Positions 19,874 to 30,134 of a DNA stretch of 64,000 nucleotides are shown piece after piece. A program made the translations under genes and the position numbers. Origin of the DNA: an uncultured Alphaproteobacteria bacterium (lineage in GTDB: Bacteria; Pseudomonadota; Alphaproteobacteria; HIMB59; GCA-002718135); NCBI GenBank assembly GCA_902616075.1, contig CACMRK010000002.1, positions 110,968 to 174,967 on the forward strand, in the 5' to 3' direction. Below the pieces are notes generated by a model that searched no databases, was not told the origin of the DNA, and worked only from the letters and a program-made list of their open reading frames with translations. The stretch's first letter is position 1. Each line of letters starts with the position of its first letter.

Positions 19874-21322
19874 ATGAGAGACTTTAGGTCGATATTAAAT
19901 ATAATTGGAATACTGATATGTATTGAAGCAGTAGCAATGCTGATTCCAATGTTCTTTGATCTTTATTATGGTAATTATGATTGGTTACAATTTTTTTACT
20001 CAAGCTTAATCACATTTTTTATTGGTATAATTTTATATTTTTCATTTAGAAAAAAAAATATTAAGCTTGGAATTAGGCAGGCATTTTTGTTAACAATTTT
20101 ATCTTGGTTAGTAATATCTCTTTTTGGCGCAATTCCATTTGTGTATTCATCATCTTCCCTATCATATACAGATGCTTTTTTTGAGTCAGTAAGTGGAATT
20201 ACTACGACTGGTGCAACTGTTATTAATAATTTAGAAAACTTATCAGAGGGTATATTAATTTGGAGATCTCTTCTTCAATGGTTTGGAGGAATAGGGATAA
20301 TTGTTCTTGCAATGGCAATTTTGCCAACTTTACAAATTGGTGGAATGCAACTGCTACACATGGAACATGATGATCCTTATGAAAAAACAATTCCTAAAGT
20401 TAATCGATTTGTAATTGAATTATTTCTACTTTACGTATCATTGTCAATTATTTGTGCCTTTTTGTATTTTGTAAATGGAATGCAAGGTTTTGATTCAATC
20501 ATTCATGCAATGACTACTATCTCAACTGGTGGATTTTCTAATTATGATGAATCATTTTCATATTTTAATTCATTTAAAATTGAAAGTATAAGTATTATTT
20601 TTATGTTGGTAGGAAGTTTACCATTTGTCTTGTATTTGCAATTTTTACATAATCAAAAAAAATTTATTTTTAAAGATGATCAAATAAAATTATTCTTTCT
20701 AATTTTATTTATAATTATTTTGTTAACGACAATTTGGCTAATTAGTAATCAATCTATAGATGCTATTTCTGCTTTTAGAATTGCTTTATTTAATATTACA
20801 TCAATTTTAACTGGCACCGGCTATACTAGTAGTAACTTTTCTAATTGGGGAAGTTTTGGCATTGTAATAATGATGATAATTATGTTTATTGGTGGGTGTG
20901 CAGGATCAACCACAGGAGGAATTAAAATATTTAGATTGCAAATACTTTTTAGAGGAGCAATTACCCAAATAAGGAAACTGACTCAACCTCATGCAGTATT
21001 GATGATGAGATTTAATGGGAAATCAGTTAATGAAAACACTTATAACTCCATTATGGGCTTTTTCTTTATGTATATATTTTTATTTATTTTATCAGCAGTA
21101 AGTTTAAGTTTATTCAATTTAGATTTTTTAACTGCCTTTTCAGCAGCTGCTTCTGCAATTTCAAATGTTGGCCCTGGTTTAGGTGAAATGATAGGACCTA
21201 GTGGAAATTATTTTTTATTAGACAATGGAGCTAAATGGATATTGTCTCTAACAATGATTATTGGAAGACTAGAAATTTTTACAGTACTAGTTTTATTATC
21301 TATTAATTTTTGGAGAGCTTAA
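19874..21322 (+). CDS. trkH: Trk-type potassium uptake transmembrane protein TrkH
   Basis: 482 residues, strongly hydrophobic with about ten membrane spans. It contains four selectivity-filter-like loops: SGITTTGATV (about 107), TTISTGGFSNYD, ILTGTGYTSS and NVGPGLGE. It conducts K+ in symport with H+ or Na+, normally controlled by the NAD-binding TrkA subunit, which is not in the window. The gene ends by overlapping the convergent lipoprotein gene by 4 bp. Confidence 0.95.
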   Translation: MRDFRSILNIIGILICIEAVAMLIPMFFDLYYGNYDWLQFFYSSLITFFIGIILYFSFRKKNIKLGIRQAFLLTILSWLVISLFGAIPFVYSSSSLSYTDAFFESVSGITTTGATVINNLENLSEGILIWRSLLQWFGGIGIIVLAMAILPTLQIGGMQLLHMEHDDPYEKTIPKVNRFVIELFLLYVSLSIICAFLYFVNGMQGFDSIIHAMTTISTGGFSNYDESFSYFNSFKIESISIIFMLVGSLPFVLYLQFLHNQKKFIFKDDQIKLFFLILFIIILLTTIWLISNQSIDAISAFRIALFNITSILTGTGYTSSNFSNWGSFGIVIMMIIMFIGGCAGSTTGGIKIFRLQILFRGAITQIRKLTQPHAVLMMRFNGKSVNENTYNSIMGFFFMYIFLFILSAVSLSLFNLDFLTAFSAAASAISNVGPGLGEMIGPSGNYFLLDNGAKWILSLTMIIGRLEIFTVLVLLSINFWRA

Positions 21323-21891
21323 ATACTTAGATAATCTCCCATATAAACAGATAATTGGTTTTTTGTTTCGTTAATATAATCTTTCATTGTTGTTAATAAT
21401 AATTCATTAATAATTATTTCAACTTCATTTAATGAAATATATTTTTGAGATGTTGTAGATCTAGAAGTTTGAACAGTGGTATTTGCCTTTAAAAAACCAC
21501 TGTCATCGTAGAGTTCATACTCAACTAAAAAAAATAATTCATATTTATATATAATTTTTTCTTCATATTTTTTAGCATCAACATTCTCAATTTCATTTTT
21601 TGTAATAGATGCATCTAAAATATTAATAACTAATTTATTTTCATTTCCAATTTTTAATATGTTTTTGTTATGCCATTCCACAATTACATCTATTGGTGAT
21701 TTTTGGATTTGTTCTTCAATATTATTTTGAGAAAAAATAGAATTATATTTTTTATTAATTTCAATATTTTTTGAATAAATTGAAATAGTATCAAGATTTG
21801 AAGTATCAATTTCAATTGGTCTTAATATTTCAACTGGTTGACATGATAGCACCAAAAATAAAATTAAGGTAAAACTACTTTTTAAGTACAT
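21319..21891 (-). CDS. putative lipoprotein of unknown function
   Basis: 190 residues. The signal peptide ends in LVLSC with C17 as the probable lipidated Cys; the mature part is mostly charged with alternating beta-like stretches (KYELFFLVEYELYDDSG). No Cys other than C17 is present. I do not recognise the family. It is the distal gene of the argD-argF group and overlaps argF by 17 bp. Its placement after argF, where some alphaproteobacteria have hslO, is only suggestive. Confidence 0.7.
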   Translation of the reverse strand: MYLKSSFTLILFLVLSCQPVEILRPIEIDTSNLDTISIYSKNIEINKKYNSIFSQNNIEEQIQKSPIDVIVEWHNKNILKIGNENKLVINILDASITKNEIENVDAKKYEEKIIYKYELFFLVEYELYDDSGFLKANTTVQTSRSTTSQKYISLNEVEIIINELLLTTMKDYINETKNQLSVYMGDYLSI

Positions 21892-22771
21892 AAATTAATA
21901 TAGCTTGTTGAATGTACATTCTATTTTTTGCTTGCATTAATACAACAGAATTTTTTCCATCAAGAACTTCTGATGTCACTTCTTGTCCTCTTTTTGCAGG
22001 TAAGCAGTGCATAAATATTACATTATTTTTAGCATTGCTAATAATTTTTTTATCTACGGTATAATTTTTGAAATATTTTTTTTTATTTTTATTTTTTTCA
22101 CCCATAGAAACCCAAACATCAGTCATTATACAATTTGAATTTTTTGTACCTAATATAGGATCAAAAAAATAGTTTAAATTTTTATTTTTGTATTGTTGAA
22201 ACTCTTTTTTACAATTTTTAAAAATTTCTTTTGGAATGATTAAATTTAGTTTGAAATAATAAATATTTTGCAGATGAATAAGAGAACGTAAGACATTATT
22301 ATAATCACCTATCCAAGCAATATTAGCATTTTTTATACTTTTAAGATGCTCTTGTAGAGTTAAAAAATCACCAAGTATTTGGCATGGATGACTATATTCA
22401 GTTAAACCATTTATAATCGGCAAAATATTTTCTTTGCTTAAATTTACTATTTGTTTGTGATTATTATTTCTTATCATTATGCAATCAATATATTGACTTA
22501 ATATATTAAGAACATCTTCGGCTTTTTCTCTTTTATTATCAAAGCCAATATCTTTACTTTGCAATTCTAAAACAGAACCTCCTAATTTTTGCATTCCAAC
22601 ATTAAAGCTTAATCTGGTTCTTAGTGATTGTTTTTCGAAAATTAAACCGAGAGTTTTATCTTTGCAAGATAAAGAATATTTTTTTGGGTTTTTTTTGATT
22701 TTTTTAGCAAGAGAAATTATTTCATCAATTTCTTTTTTTTTAAAACTATTAATATCAATAAAATGCTTCAT
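21875..22771 (-). CDS. argF: ornithine carbamoyltransferase
   Basis: 298 residues. The carbamoyl-phosphate loop appears as FEKQSLRTRLSF (residues 45-56), SHPCQILGDF near 128 is the ornithine-side motif, DVWVSMGE is near 218 and HCLPAKRGQEVTSEVLDG near 251. Reaction: ornithine + carbamoyl phosphate to citrulline. The usual S-T-R-T-R motif has Leu at position 50 in place of Thr; all other active-site residues look intact. It is translationally coupled to argD by a 4-bp overlap. Confidence 0.93.
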   Translation of the reverse strand: MKHFIDINSFKKKEIDEIISLAKKIKKNPKKYSLSCKDKTLGLIFEKQSLRTRLSFNVGMQKLGGSVLELQSKDIGFDNKREKAEDVLNILSQYIDCIMIRNNNHKQIVNLSKENILPIINGLTEYSHPCQILGDFLTLQEHLKSIKNANIAWIGDYNNVLRSLIHLQNIYYFKLNLIIPKEIFKNCKKEFQQYKNKNLNYFFDPILGTKNSNCIMTDVWVSMGEKNKNKKKYFKNYTVDKKIISNAKNNVIFMHCLPAKRGQEVTSEVLDGKNSVVLMQAKNRMYIQQAILIYVLKK

Positions 22772-23946
22772 CCTGATAGTTCTTTTAAACTTTTTTTAAT
22801 TATTGTTAATGATTTATCAATCTCTTTATAAGATACAATAAGTGGTGGTGCTAATCTTACTGTATTATCTGCAGCAGGTACATTTAGTAATTTATTTTTT
22901 TTAAGTTGTTCAGAAAAATCTATATTGCTAATATTTGTTTTAATTCCCAATAAAAGTCCTGCACCTCTAACCTCTGAAATAATATTTGATGAATTCTCTA
23001 ATTTTTTTAAATTTTTCCAAAAATATCTTGCTGTTTTATCAACTTTTGTAAGAAATGTTTTATTAGAGATAATTTTTAAGACTTCTAAACCTACACTCAT
23101 GGCTAACGGATTACCACCATAAGTTGATCCATGACTGCCTTTAGTCATTGCAACACATGCTTTGTTTGTTGACATACAAGCACCAAGAGGAAAACCCGAT
23201 CCAATACCTTTTGCTACAGACATAATATCAGGTTTTATTTTTGCCCATTCATGTGAAAATAATTTACCTGATCTTCCAAATCCACACTGAACCTCATCGA
23301 AAAAAAGTAAGATTTTCTTTTCGTTACAGATTTTTCTTAGTAATTTTAAAAAACTTAGATTGGCAGGACGAATACCTCCTTCTCCTTGAATTGGTTCAAT
23401 AATAATACCAGCTGTTTTTTTGTTTATTGCCGATAATAATTTTTTTTCATTATTAAATTCGATTTGTTTAAATCCTTTAAGCATAGGGCCAAAACCATTA
23501 GAGTATTTTTTGTTTTTTTGTGCAGAAAGTGCACCATAAGTTCTTCCATGAAAAGCGCCATCAAAAGTAATAATCTCTGTTTTGTTAGTCTTGTAATATG
23601 AATGATATCCTCTTATAATTTTAATTCCGCATTCAATAGATTCAGCTCCTGAATTAGTAAAAAAGACTTTGTCTGCAAAAGAATTTTTACATAGTAATTT
23701 TGCAAATTGTTCCTGTTTTTTAATTTTATATAAGTTTGAAACATGCCAGAGTTGTTTCGATTGCTTATTAAGCACCTCTATAAGCTTAGGATGACAATGA
23801 CCAAGAGAATTTACAGCTATTCCACTTGCAAAATCTAAATATTTTGTATTTTGACTAGAGTATAAATAACATCCTTTGCCTTTTGCAAATTCAAGAGATT
23901 TGTTCCCATAAGTTGGCATCACGTTTGATAAAAGTTTACTAACCAT
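22768..23946 (-). CDS. argD: acetylornithine aminotransferase (class III, PLP)
   Basis: 392 residues of class III aminotransferase: FASGIAVNSLGHCHP near 39, FFTNSGAESIECGIK near 95, the FDEVQCGFGRSG motif near 217 and the PLP lysine in MSVAKGIGSGFPLGA near 245. Acts on N-acetylornithine or succinyldiaminopimelate. It begins 2 bp after the ABC-2 permease gene on the same strand. Pairing with argF supports the arginine assignment over other class III enzymes. Confidence 0.93.
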   Translation of the reverse strand: MVSKLLSNVMPTYGNKSLEFAKGKGCYLYSSQNTKYLDFASGIAVNSLGHCHPKLIEVLNKQSKQLWHVSNLYKIKKQEQFAKLLCKNSFADKVFFTNSGAESIECGIKIIRGYHSYYKTNKTEIITFDGAFHGRTYGALSAQKNKKYSNGFGPMLKGFKQIEFNNEKKLLSAINKKTAGIIIEPIQGEGGIRPANLSFLKLLRKICNEKKILLFFDEVQCGFGRSGKLFSHEWAKIKPDIMSVAKGIGSGFPLGACMSTNKACVAMTKGSHGSTYGGNPLAMSVGLEVLKIISNKTFLTKVDKTARYFWKNLKKLENSSNIISEVRGAGLLLGIKTNISNIDFSEQLKKNKLLNVPAADNTVRLAPPLIVSYKEIDKSLTIIKKSLKELSG

Positions 23947-23948
23947 AT

Positions 23949-24719
23949 TTAAAATTTAATTTTATATCCTTTGCAAAACATAAAATAGCATAATAAAATT
24001 AATATAATATTAATAATTATTAAGAAGATTGATCCTTGGATTAATGAGCTATCAGAAATTCCCGTAAAAGCATATCTGAAACCATCAATATTATAGAAGA
24101 ATGGATTGAAAGAGGAAACTGTCTGCCAAAACTCTGGAAGTCTCGAAATTGAATAAAATGTTCCAGACAAAAAAGTAAGAGGTAAAACTATAAAATTAGT
24201 TATGCCTTGTTGTTGATCCCATTTATCTGCCCATATACCAACAATTGTGCCCAAAGTTCCCATCATTGTACACCCCATTAATGTAAAAAATAGTAAAGCG
24301 GTGTAAGAGTGAACGGTTAAAGGAACAAATAACATAACCCCCAAAGTAGTAGCTATACCACAAACAATGCCTCTACAAACAGAGCCAATAATAAAACCAA
24401 ATGCTAGTTCAACATTATTTAATGGAGCCATTAATATGTCTACAATATTTCCTTGAAATTTTGATTGACCAATACTTGATGCAGAATTAGCGAAAGCGTT
24501 TTGCAACATAGTCATCATTATTAGACCAGGTGCAATAAAATAAGGAAGATCAATACCATTTATAGAATTTACAGATCTACCTAGAGCTAAACTAAAAACA
24601 GCTAAAAATAATAAAGAGCTAATAGCTGGTCCAATCACAGTTTGTATTCCAACTTTTAAGAACCTAAAGACTTCTTTTTTTACTAATGTAAGAAAACAAA
24701 GATAATTATAGTAAATCAT
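23949..24719 (-). CDS. ABC-2 type transporter permease
   Basis: 256 residues with six predicted membrane segments and the ABC-2 C-terminal signature LPLTFLSGTFYSISRLPEFW (about 176-195) followed by FNPFFYNIDGFRYAFTG. This subgroup (NodJ/DrrB-like) exports drugs, polysaccharides or lipids together with an ABC ATPase. No ATPase gene is adjacent: recX is divergent on one side and argD lies on the other, so the partner must be elsewhere. Start taken at the first ATG; RecX diverges 48 bp away. Confidence 0.85.
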   Translation of the reverse strand: MIYYNYLCFLTLVKKEVFRFLKVGIQTVIGPAISSLLFLAVFSLALGRSVNSINGIDLPYFIAPGLIMMTMLQNAFANSASSIGQSKFQGNIVDILMAPLNNVELAFGFIIGSVCRGIVCGIATTLGVMLFVPLTVHSYTALLFFTLMGCTMMGTLGTIVGIWADKWDQQQGITNFIVLPLTFLSGTFYSISRLPEFWQTVSSFNPFFYNIDGFRYAFTGISDSSLIQGSIFLIIINIILILLCYFMFCKGYKIKF

Positions 24720-24767
24720 ATTAGGAGTTTTCTTTTAATATATTTAAATTATTTGTATATTAATTTA

Positions 24768-25238
24768 GTGGACGAAAAAAAACTCTTAAAATATGCCGTT
24801 GATTACTTAAGCAAGTACGATTCCTCAAAGAATAATTTAGTTAGTGTGCTTAAAAGAAAAATTTTAAGATTAAATTTAACAAATTTTGAGAAAAAAAAAC
24901 TCATTGATATTATTGAAAGTATAATTTTAAAATTAGAAAAAAATAAATTTATTGATGATGATAGATATAGCTCAACAAAAATTCATTCTTTATCAAATTC
25001 TGGAAAATCTAAAAATTTTATTTTCAGTTACTTGACCAAAAAAGGAGTGAGTAAATCTCAAATTCAAAATAATTTGAACTTAATGAAGCAAGATAACGAT
25101 AATTGGGAATTAGAGTCAGCAAAAATATTTGCTAAAAAAAAGAAATTGTTGGAAAAGAATGAAAGTTATGAAAAAAAATTAGCAAAAATGGCAAGAGCTG
25201 GTTTTAGCTATGACATATGTAAGAAAATATTAGGCTAG
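24768..25238 (+). CDS. recX: regulatory protein RecX
   Basis: About 156 residues from a GTG start at 24768 (VDEKKLLKYAVDYLSKYDSS); a TTG at 24753 would add five residues. It is all-helical with RecX-type three-helix repeats: LLKYAVDYLSKYDSSKNNL, NKFIDDDRYSSTKIHSLSNSGKSKNFI and the C-terminal MARAGFSYDICKKIL. Family knowledge: binds RecA filaments and limits recombinase activity. recA is not in the window. Sequence divergence is high, as usual in AT-rich genomes, so the call rests on the pattern DDRYA-like motif and overall architecture. Confidence 0.8.
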   Translation: MDEKKLLKYAVDYLSKYDSSKNNLVSVLKRKILRLNLTNFEKKKLIDIIESIILKLEKNKFIDDDRYSSTKIHSLSNSGKSKNFIFSYLTKKGVSKSQIQNNLNLMKQDNDNWELESAKIFAKKKKLLEKNESYEKKLAKMARAGFSYDICKKILG

Positions 25239-26239
25239 CTCTCTTTTATATGAATCTTACCTTCTAATAATCTTGCAATTTGTTTGGTTGTTTCAAATCT
25301 TTCAAATGAAATTCTGATGATTGCAGTTAAAGGTGCTGCAAGAAGAACTCCAATAAAGCCCCAAATCATGCCCCAGAATATTAACGATAAAATAATTGTA
25401 ATTGGATGTAATCCAAAACTCTCACCAAATATTTTAGGTTCTACAAAATTTCCTACTATTTGATGAATAATCGTAGGTAAAATTATAATTAATACAACTA
25501 GTGTTGGATCGTTGTATTGAAGGAAAGCAATTGGTAATGGCAGTAAAACAGCAATAACAGAACCAATAACTGGAATGAAATTTAAAATAAATGTTAAGCT
25601 TCCAAAAATGAAGGCTAATTCTAGACCTAAAAACCAATAAATTAATCCTGCTGCAATGCCTGTAAAAGCTGATGTTAAAAATTTAGTAAATATATATTTT
25701 TTTACTAATCTAATAATATCATTCCATTCATCTGAAGTATTTTTAGGGGGAGTTCCTAATAATAAAAATAATGTTATAATTACAACTAAAAGAAACTTTG
25801 AAATAAAATTTGCACTATTACTTAATATAATTCCAGCCCAATTAGTAATGGGTAACTCTGCAATTGTATTTCTAATTGTTTCTCTATCAATATCAATTTC
25901 AAATTGTTGCAGTTGTATTATGACTGCCTCAATTAAAATGATTACTTTTTTATTATAATCATCTGCAGAGTCCAAGAATGTTGCTACAGAAGAAACAATA
26001 AAAGGGACGATAATTGAGAATAAAAGTACAATTAAACAAATACTTATAAAAACTGCTATAAATCTGTGTACACGAAGATTTATAGTTTGAAAATCAATTA
26101 TTGGATCAATTAATATCCTTAAAAGAAGTGCTAACACAAATGGAACCATTATTGGTTGAGAAAAATTTAGTATAAATGCAACAGCAATACTAGCTAATAT
26201 AAAAAGAGAACCAGAAATTACACGATTACTTTCCTTCAT
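25235..26239 (-). CDS. AI-2E family (PerM/YhhT-like) membrane transporter
   Basis: 334 residues, about seven or eight membrane segments, with the family-typical FSQPIMVPFVLALLLRILID near 25 and the C-terminal block FVEPKIFGESFGLHPITIIL followed by FWGMIWGFIGVLLAAPLTAI. Members export autoinducer-2, or act as Na+(Li+)/H+ antiporters or permeases; specificity cannot be read from sequence. It begins within the last base of the mscS-type gene, so the two form an operon. Confidence 0.88.
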   Translation of the reverse strand: MKESNRVISGSLFILASIAVAFILNFSQPIMVPFVLALLLRILIDPIIDFQTINLRVHRFIAVFISICLIVLLFSIIVPFIVSSVATFLDSADDYNKKVIILIEAVIIQLQQFEIDIDRETIRNTIAELPITNWAGIILSNSANFISKFLLVVIITLFLLLGTPPKNTSDEWNDIIRLVKKYIFTKFLTSAFTGIAAGLIYWFLGLELAFIFGSLTFILNFIPVIGSVIAVLLPLPIAFLQYNDPTLVVLIIILPTIIHQIVGNFVEPKIFGESFGLHPITIILSLIFWGMIWGFIGVLLAAPLTAIIRISFERFETTKQIARLLEGKIHIKES

Positions 26240-27375
26240 TAATTTTTTGTAGATTGAGGATTAAAAATCTCAGTTTTTTCTTCAGATAATTTCTCAACAT
26301 AAAGTGATTGGCTTGGAAACGCAAAACCAGCCTCATTATTTTCAACAATTTCAATTATTTTTACAGCAAGATTTTCTTTAATTTTTAAAAATTCAGCCCA
26401 TTCATTTGTAACTGTAAATGTTTGTACTAACATATCAATAGAGCTATCAGAAAAACTATCTATTCGAACGTAGAAACTTGCATTTTGATTTTTTGCAAAG
26501 TTATTATCTTTCTCAATTAATGTATTTATCTCATCTCTAATTTTTTTTAATTGATCAATTGTTGTTCTATACTCTAGTCCAATTAACCATCTTATACGTC
26601 TATGATGTCTTCTTGTATAATTAGTTACAGACTGTTCAGCAAATTTATAATTTGGTACCATTACTGGTGTTGAATCAAACCTTCTAACAAGTGTGGATCT
26701 AAATCCAATTTGTTCAACAACTCCTTCAACTTCTCCAGAAACTAATATTACATCTCCTACAGTGAATCTTTTTTCCATTAATATCATAATACCGCTAATT
26801 AAATTTTTAAATAAATCTTGAGCACCAAGTGCTACGGCTACACCAAATAATCCTAATCCTGCAATTACTGGCCCTACTCTTATTCCCCACAACTCTAATA
26901 TTGCGACCGACCCAAGTACAATAACAAGAATTTTTAAACCTTTAAGAGTCCAATCGACTAAAGGTTTTGAAATTTTTGACTCAAAGTTTTTTATTACAAA
27001 TGAAAAAGGTATAATTAATTGATGGAGAAGCCAGAATATAAAAATTGTAATTAATGATCTATTTAGTAAATCTAAAAAGTCTTGATTGTTATCAGAAACA
27101 TCCAAATATGAAGAAGCTATAAAAAAACCTAAAACAACAGGGAGAAATTTTAATGGTCCATCTAGGACTTCAATTACTGCATCGTCGATTTGATTAGATG
27201 TTCTCGAAACAATTCTTGATAATCGATTAAGAATAAATCTAGCTATAAGTCTTCTAAGTAAATAAAAAAGCAGGAAAATTACAAGACTTACTATGATATC
27301 AGAAGCATTTATGCCAAAAACACCATTATTCCAAACATCTAAAAAAAGGTCGGTAAAGCTATTGAATGTTTCCAT
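26239..27375 (-). CDS. MscS-family mechanosensitive ion channel
   Basis: 378 residues. Several N-terminal membrane helices precede the pore helix and the MscS beta domain: GLGLFGVAVALGAQDLFKNL near 172 is the pore-lining glycine/alanine helix, and ILMEKRFTVGDVILVSGEVEGVVEQIG near 197 is the conserved post-pore segment. The C-terminal cytoplasmic domain follows. It releases solutes on hypo-osmotic shock, which fits a cell that takes up and degrades osmolytes. No cyclic-nucleotide domain is seen. Confidence 0.9.
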   Translation of the reverse strand: METFNSFTDLFLDVWNNGVFGINASDIIVSLVIFLLFYLLRRLIARFILNRLSRIVSRTSNQIDDAVIEVLDGPLKFLPVVLGFFIASSYLDVSDNNQDFLDLLNRSLITIFIFWLLHQLIIPFSFVIKNFESKISKPLVDWTLKGLKILVIVLGSVAILELWGIRVGPVIAGLGLFGVAVALGAQDLFKNLISGIMILMEKRFTVGDVILVSGEVEGVVEQIGFRSTLVRRFDSTPVMVPNYKFAEQSVTNYTRRHHRRIRWLIGLEYRTTIDQLKKIRDEINTLIEKDNNFAKNQNASFYVRIDSFSDSSIDMLVQTFTVTNEWAEFLKIKENLAVKIIEIVENNEAGFAFPSQSLYVEKLSEEKTEIFNPQSTKN

Positions 27376-27401
27376 AAGCGATATATTTACTACTCACTAA
27401 C

Positions 27402-27938
27402 ATGAAATTTAAATTTTTACTTGTTTTTTTGATTATGCTTAACTTAAAGAATACTTTATTAGCTAATGAAATAGTGAATTTATACGATTTTTCATTTGAA
27501 GATATAGACGGCAATCAAGTAAATTTAGAGAAGTTTGCAGGTAAGCCAATTTTAATTGTAAATACAGCTTCAAGGTGTGGTTTCACTCCACAGTATGAGG
27601 ATCTTCAAAATTTATTTTTAGACTACAGAAAAAGTGATTTAACAATAATAGCCACTACGAGCAATTCCTTCAATCAAGAATATTCAGATGCTGAAGATAT
27701 TAAAAAAATATGTTTAGTTAACTATGGGGTAGGTTTTGTTACTTCATCACCAATGAGTGTGAAAGGTAGTAATGCTCATCCAATTTATGCCTGGATTGAG
27801 AAAGAGTATAACGAAAAGCCAAAGTGGAATTTTTATAAATATCTTTTTGATAGAAATGGACAGCTCGTTAAATCTTGGTCATCTATGACTAAACCAGATA
27901 GCACAAAAATTACAAATCTAATAGATCGATTAATTTAA
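27402..27938 (+). CDS. glutathione peroxidase-family protein, exported
   Basis: 178 residues. A hydrophobic signal peptide (FLLVFLIMLNLKNTLLA) precedes the GPx fold: NTASRCGFTPQYEDL with the peroxidatic C59, SNSFNQE holding the catalytic Gln, and PKWNFYKYLFDRNG with the Trp/Asn of the catalytic tetrad. The Cys form and lack of oligomerisation loop suggest a thioredoxin-dependent peroxidase. The signal peptide puts it in the periplasm. It is divergent from the mscS-type gene (26 bp). Confidence 0.9.
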   Translation: MKFKFLLVFLIMLNLKNTLLANEIVNLYDFSFEDIDGNQVNLEKFAGKPILIVNTASRCGFTPQYEDLQNLFLDYRKSDLTIIATTSNSFNQEYSDAEDIKKICLVNYGVGFVTSSPMSVKGSNAHPIYAWIEKEYNEKPKWNFYKYLFDRNGQLVKSWSSMTKPDSTKITNLIDRLI

Positions 27939-27944
27939 AAAAAA

Positions 27945-27964
27945 AGGGCAAATAAATTTGCCCT
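27945..27964 (-). terminator. rho-independent terminator of groESL
   Basis: An 8-bp stem (27945-27952 AGGGCAAA with 27957-27964) and a 4-base loop lie just after the groEL stop. Read on the minus strand the hairpin is followed by about nine T residues. It may also act weakly on the convergent peroxidase gene. Confidence 0.85.
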
Positions 27965-27989
27965 CTTCTCTTAATTATTTTATTAAAAA

Positions 27990-29678
<1,689 letters not shown>

Positions 29679-29984
29679 TTATTTTTTTTTCTTACCAGAA
29701 GTTATAATTCCCATGATGTCAGACTCTTTCATAATTAGAAAATCGTCTCCATTCATTTTTACTTCAGTACCAGACCATTTTCCAAAAAGTATTTTATCTC
29801 CTTTTTGGACATCTAAAGGTACAAGTTTTCCTGTTTCATCTCTTGCCCCAGAACCAACTTCTAAAACTTCACCCTCCATTGGTTTTTCTTGAGCAGTGTC
29901 AGGGATAATTATTCCCCCTGCTGTTTTTTGATCAGAGTCTACTCTTTTAACTAATACTCTGTCATGTAAAGGTCTAAAATTCAT
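29679..29984 (-). CDS. groES: co-chaperonin GroES (10 kDa)
   Basis: 101 residues. [26 protein letters not shown] at the start covers the mobile loop, and [37 protein letters not shown] is standard. The C-terminus ends in a lysine run (GKKKK) beyond the usual end. SD GAGGA precedes the ATG by about 5 bases. It caps the GroEL ring. First gene of the CIRCE-controlled operon. Confidence 0.98.
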   Translation of the reverse strand: MNFRPLHDRVLVKRVDSDQKTAGGIIIPDTAQEKPMEGEVLEVGSGARDETGKLVPLDVQKGDKILFGKWSGTEVKMNGDDFLIMKESDIMGIITSGKKKK

Positions 29985-30026
29985 ATTTCCTCATTTGTTA
30001 ACTAATTGAAATTTAGCAATTTTTTA

Positions 30027-30053
30027 TTAGCACTCTCTTTATAAGAGTGCTAG
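30027..30053 (-). promoter_or_regulatory. CIRCE operator (HrcA site) upstream of groESL
   Basis: TTAGCACTC, 9 bases, GAGTGCTAG: the CIRCE inverted repeat with one mismatch from the perfect consensus (last base G for A). It lies 42 bp upstream of the groES ATG and just downstream of a promoter -10 box, so bound HrcA would block initiation or clearance. hrcA itself is not in the window. Confidence 0.93.
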
Positions 30054-30054
30054 T

Positions 30055-30082
30055 TATTTAAGCATTAATAGAGTCTATTCAA
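30055..30082 (-). promoter_or_regulatory. predicted sigma-70-type promoter of groESL
   Basis: On the minus strand TTGAAT (complement of 30077-30082), 16 bases, then TAAATA (complement of 30055-30060). The -10 box is separated from CIRCE by one base, the normal geometry for HrcA repression. No sigma-32-type promoter was recognised. Confidence 0.6.
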
Positions 30083-30134
30083 GAAGAAAACAAAAAAAAA
30101 TTCGAATTAGATAAACTTATGATATTCTTTAAAA

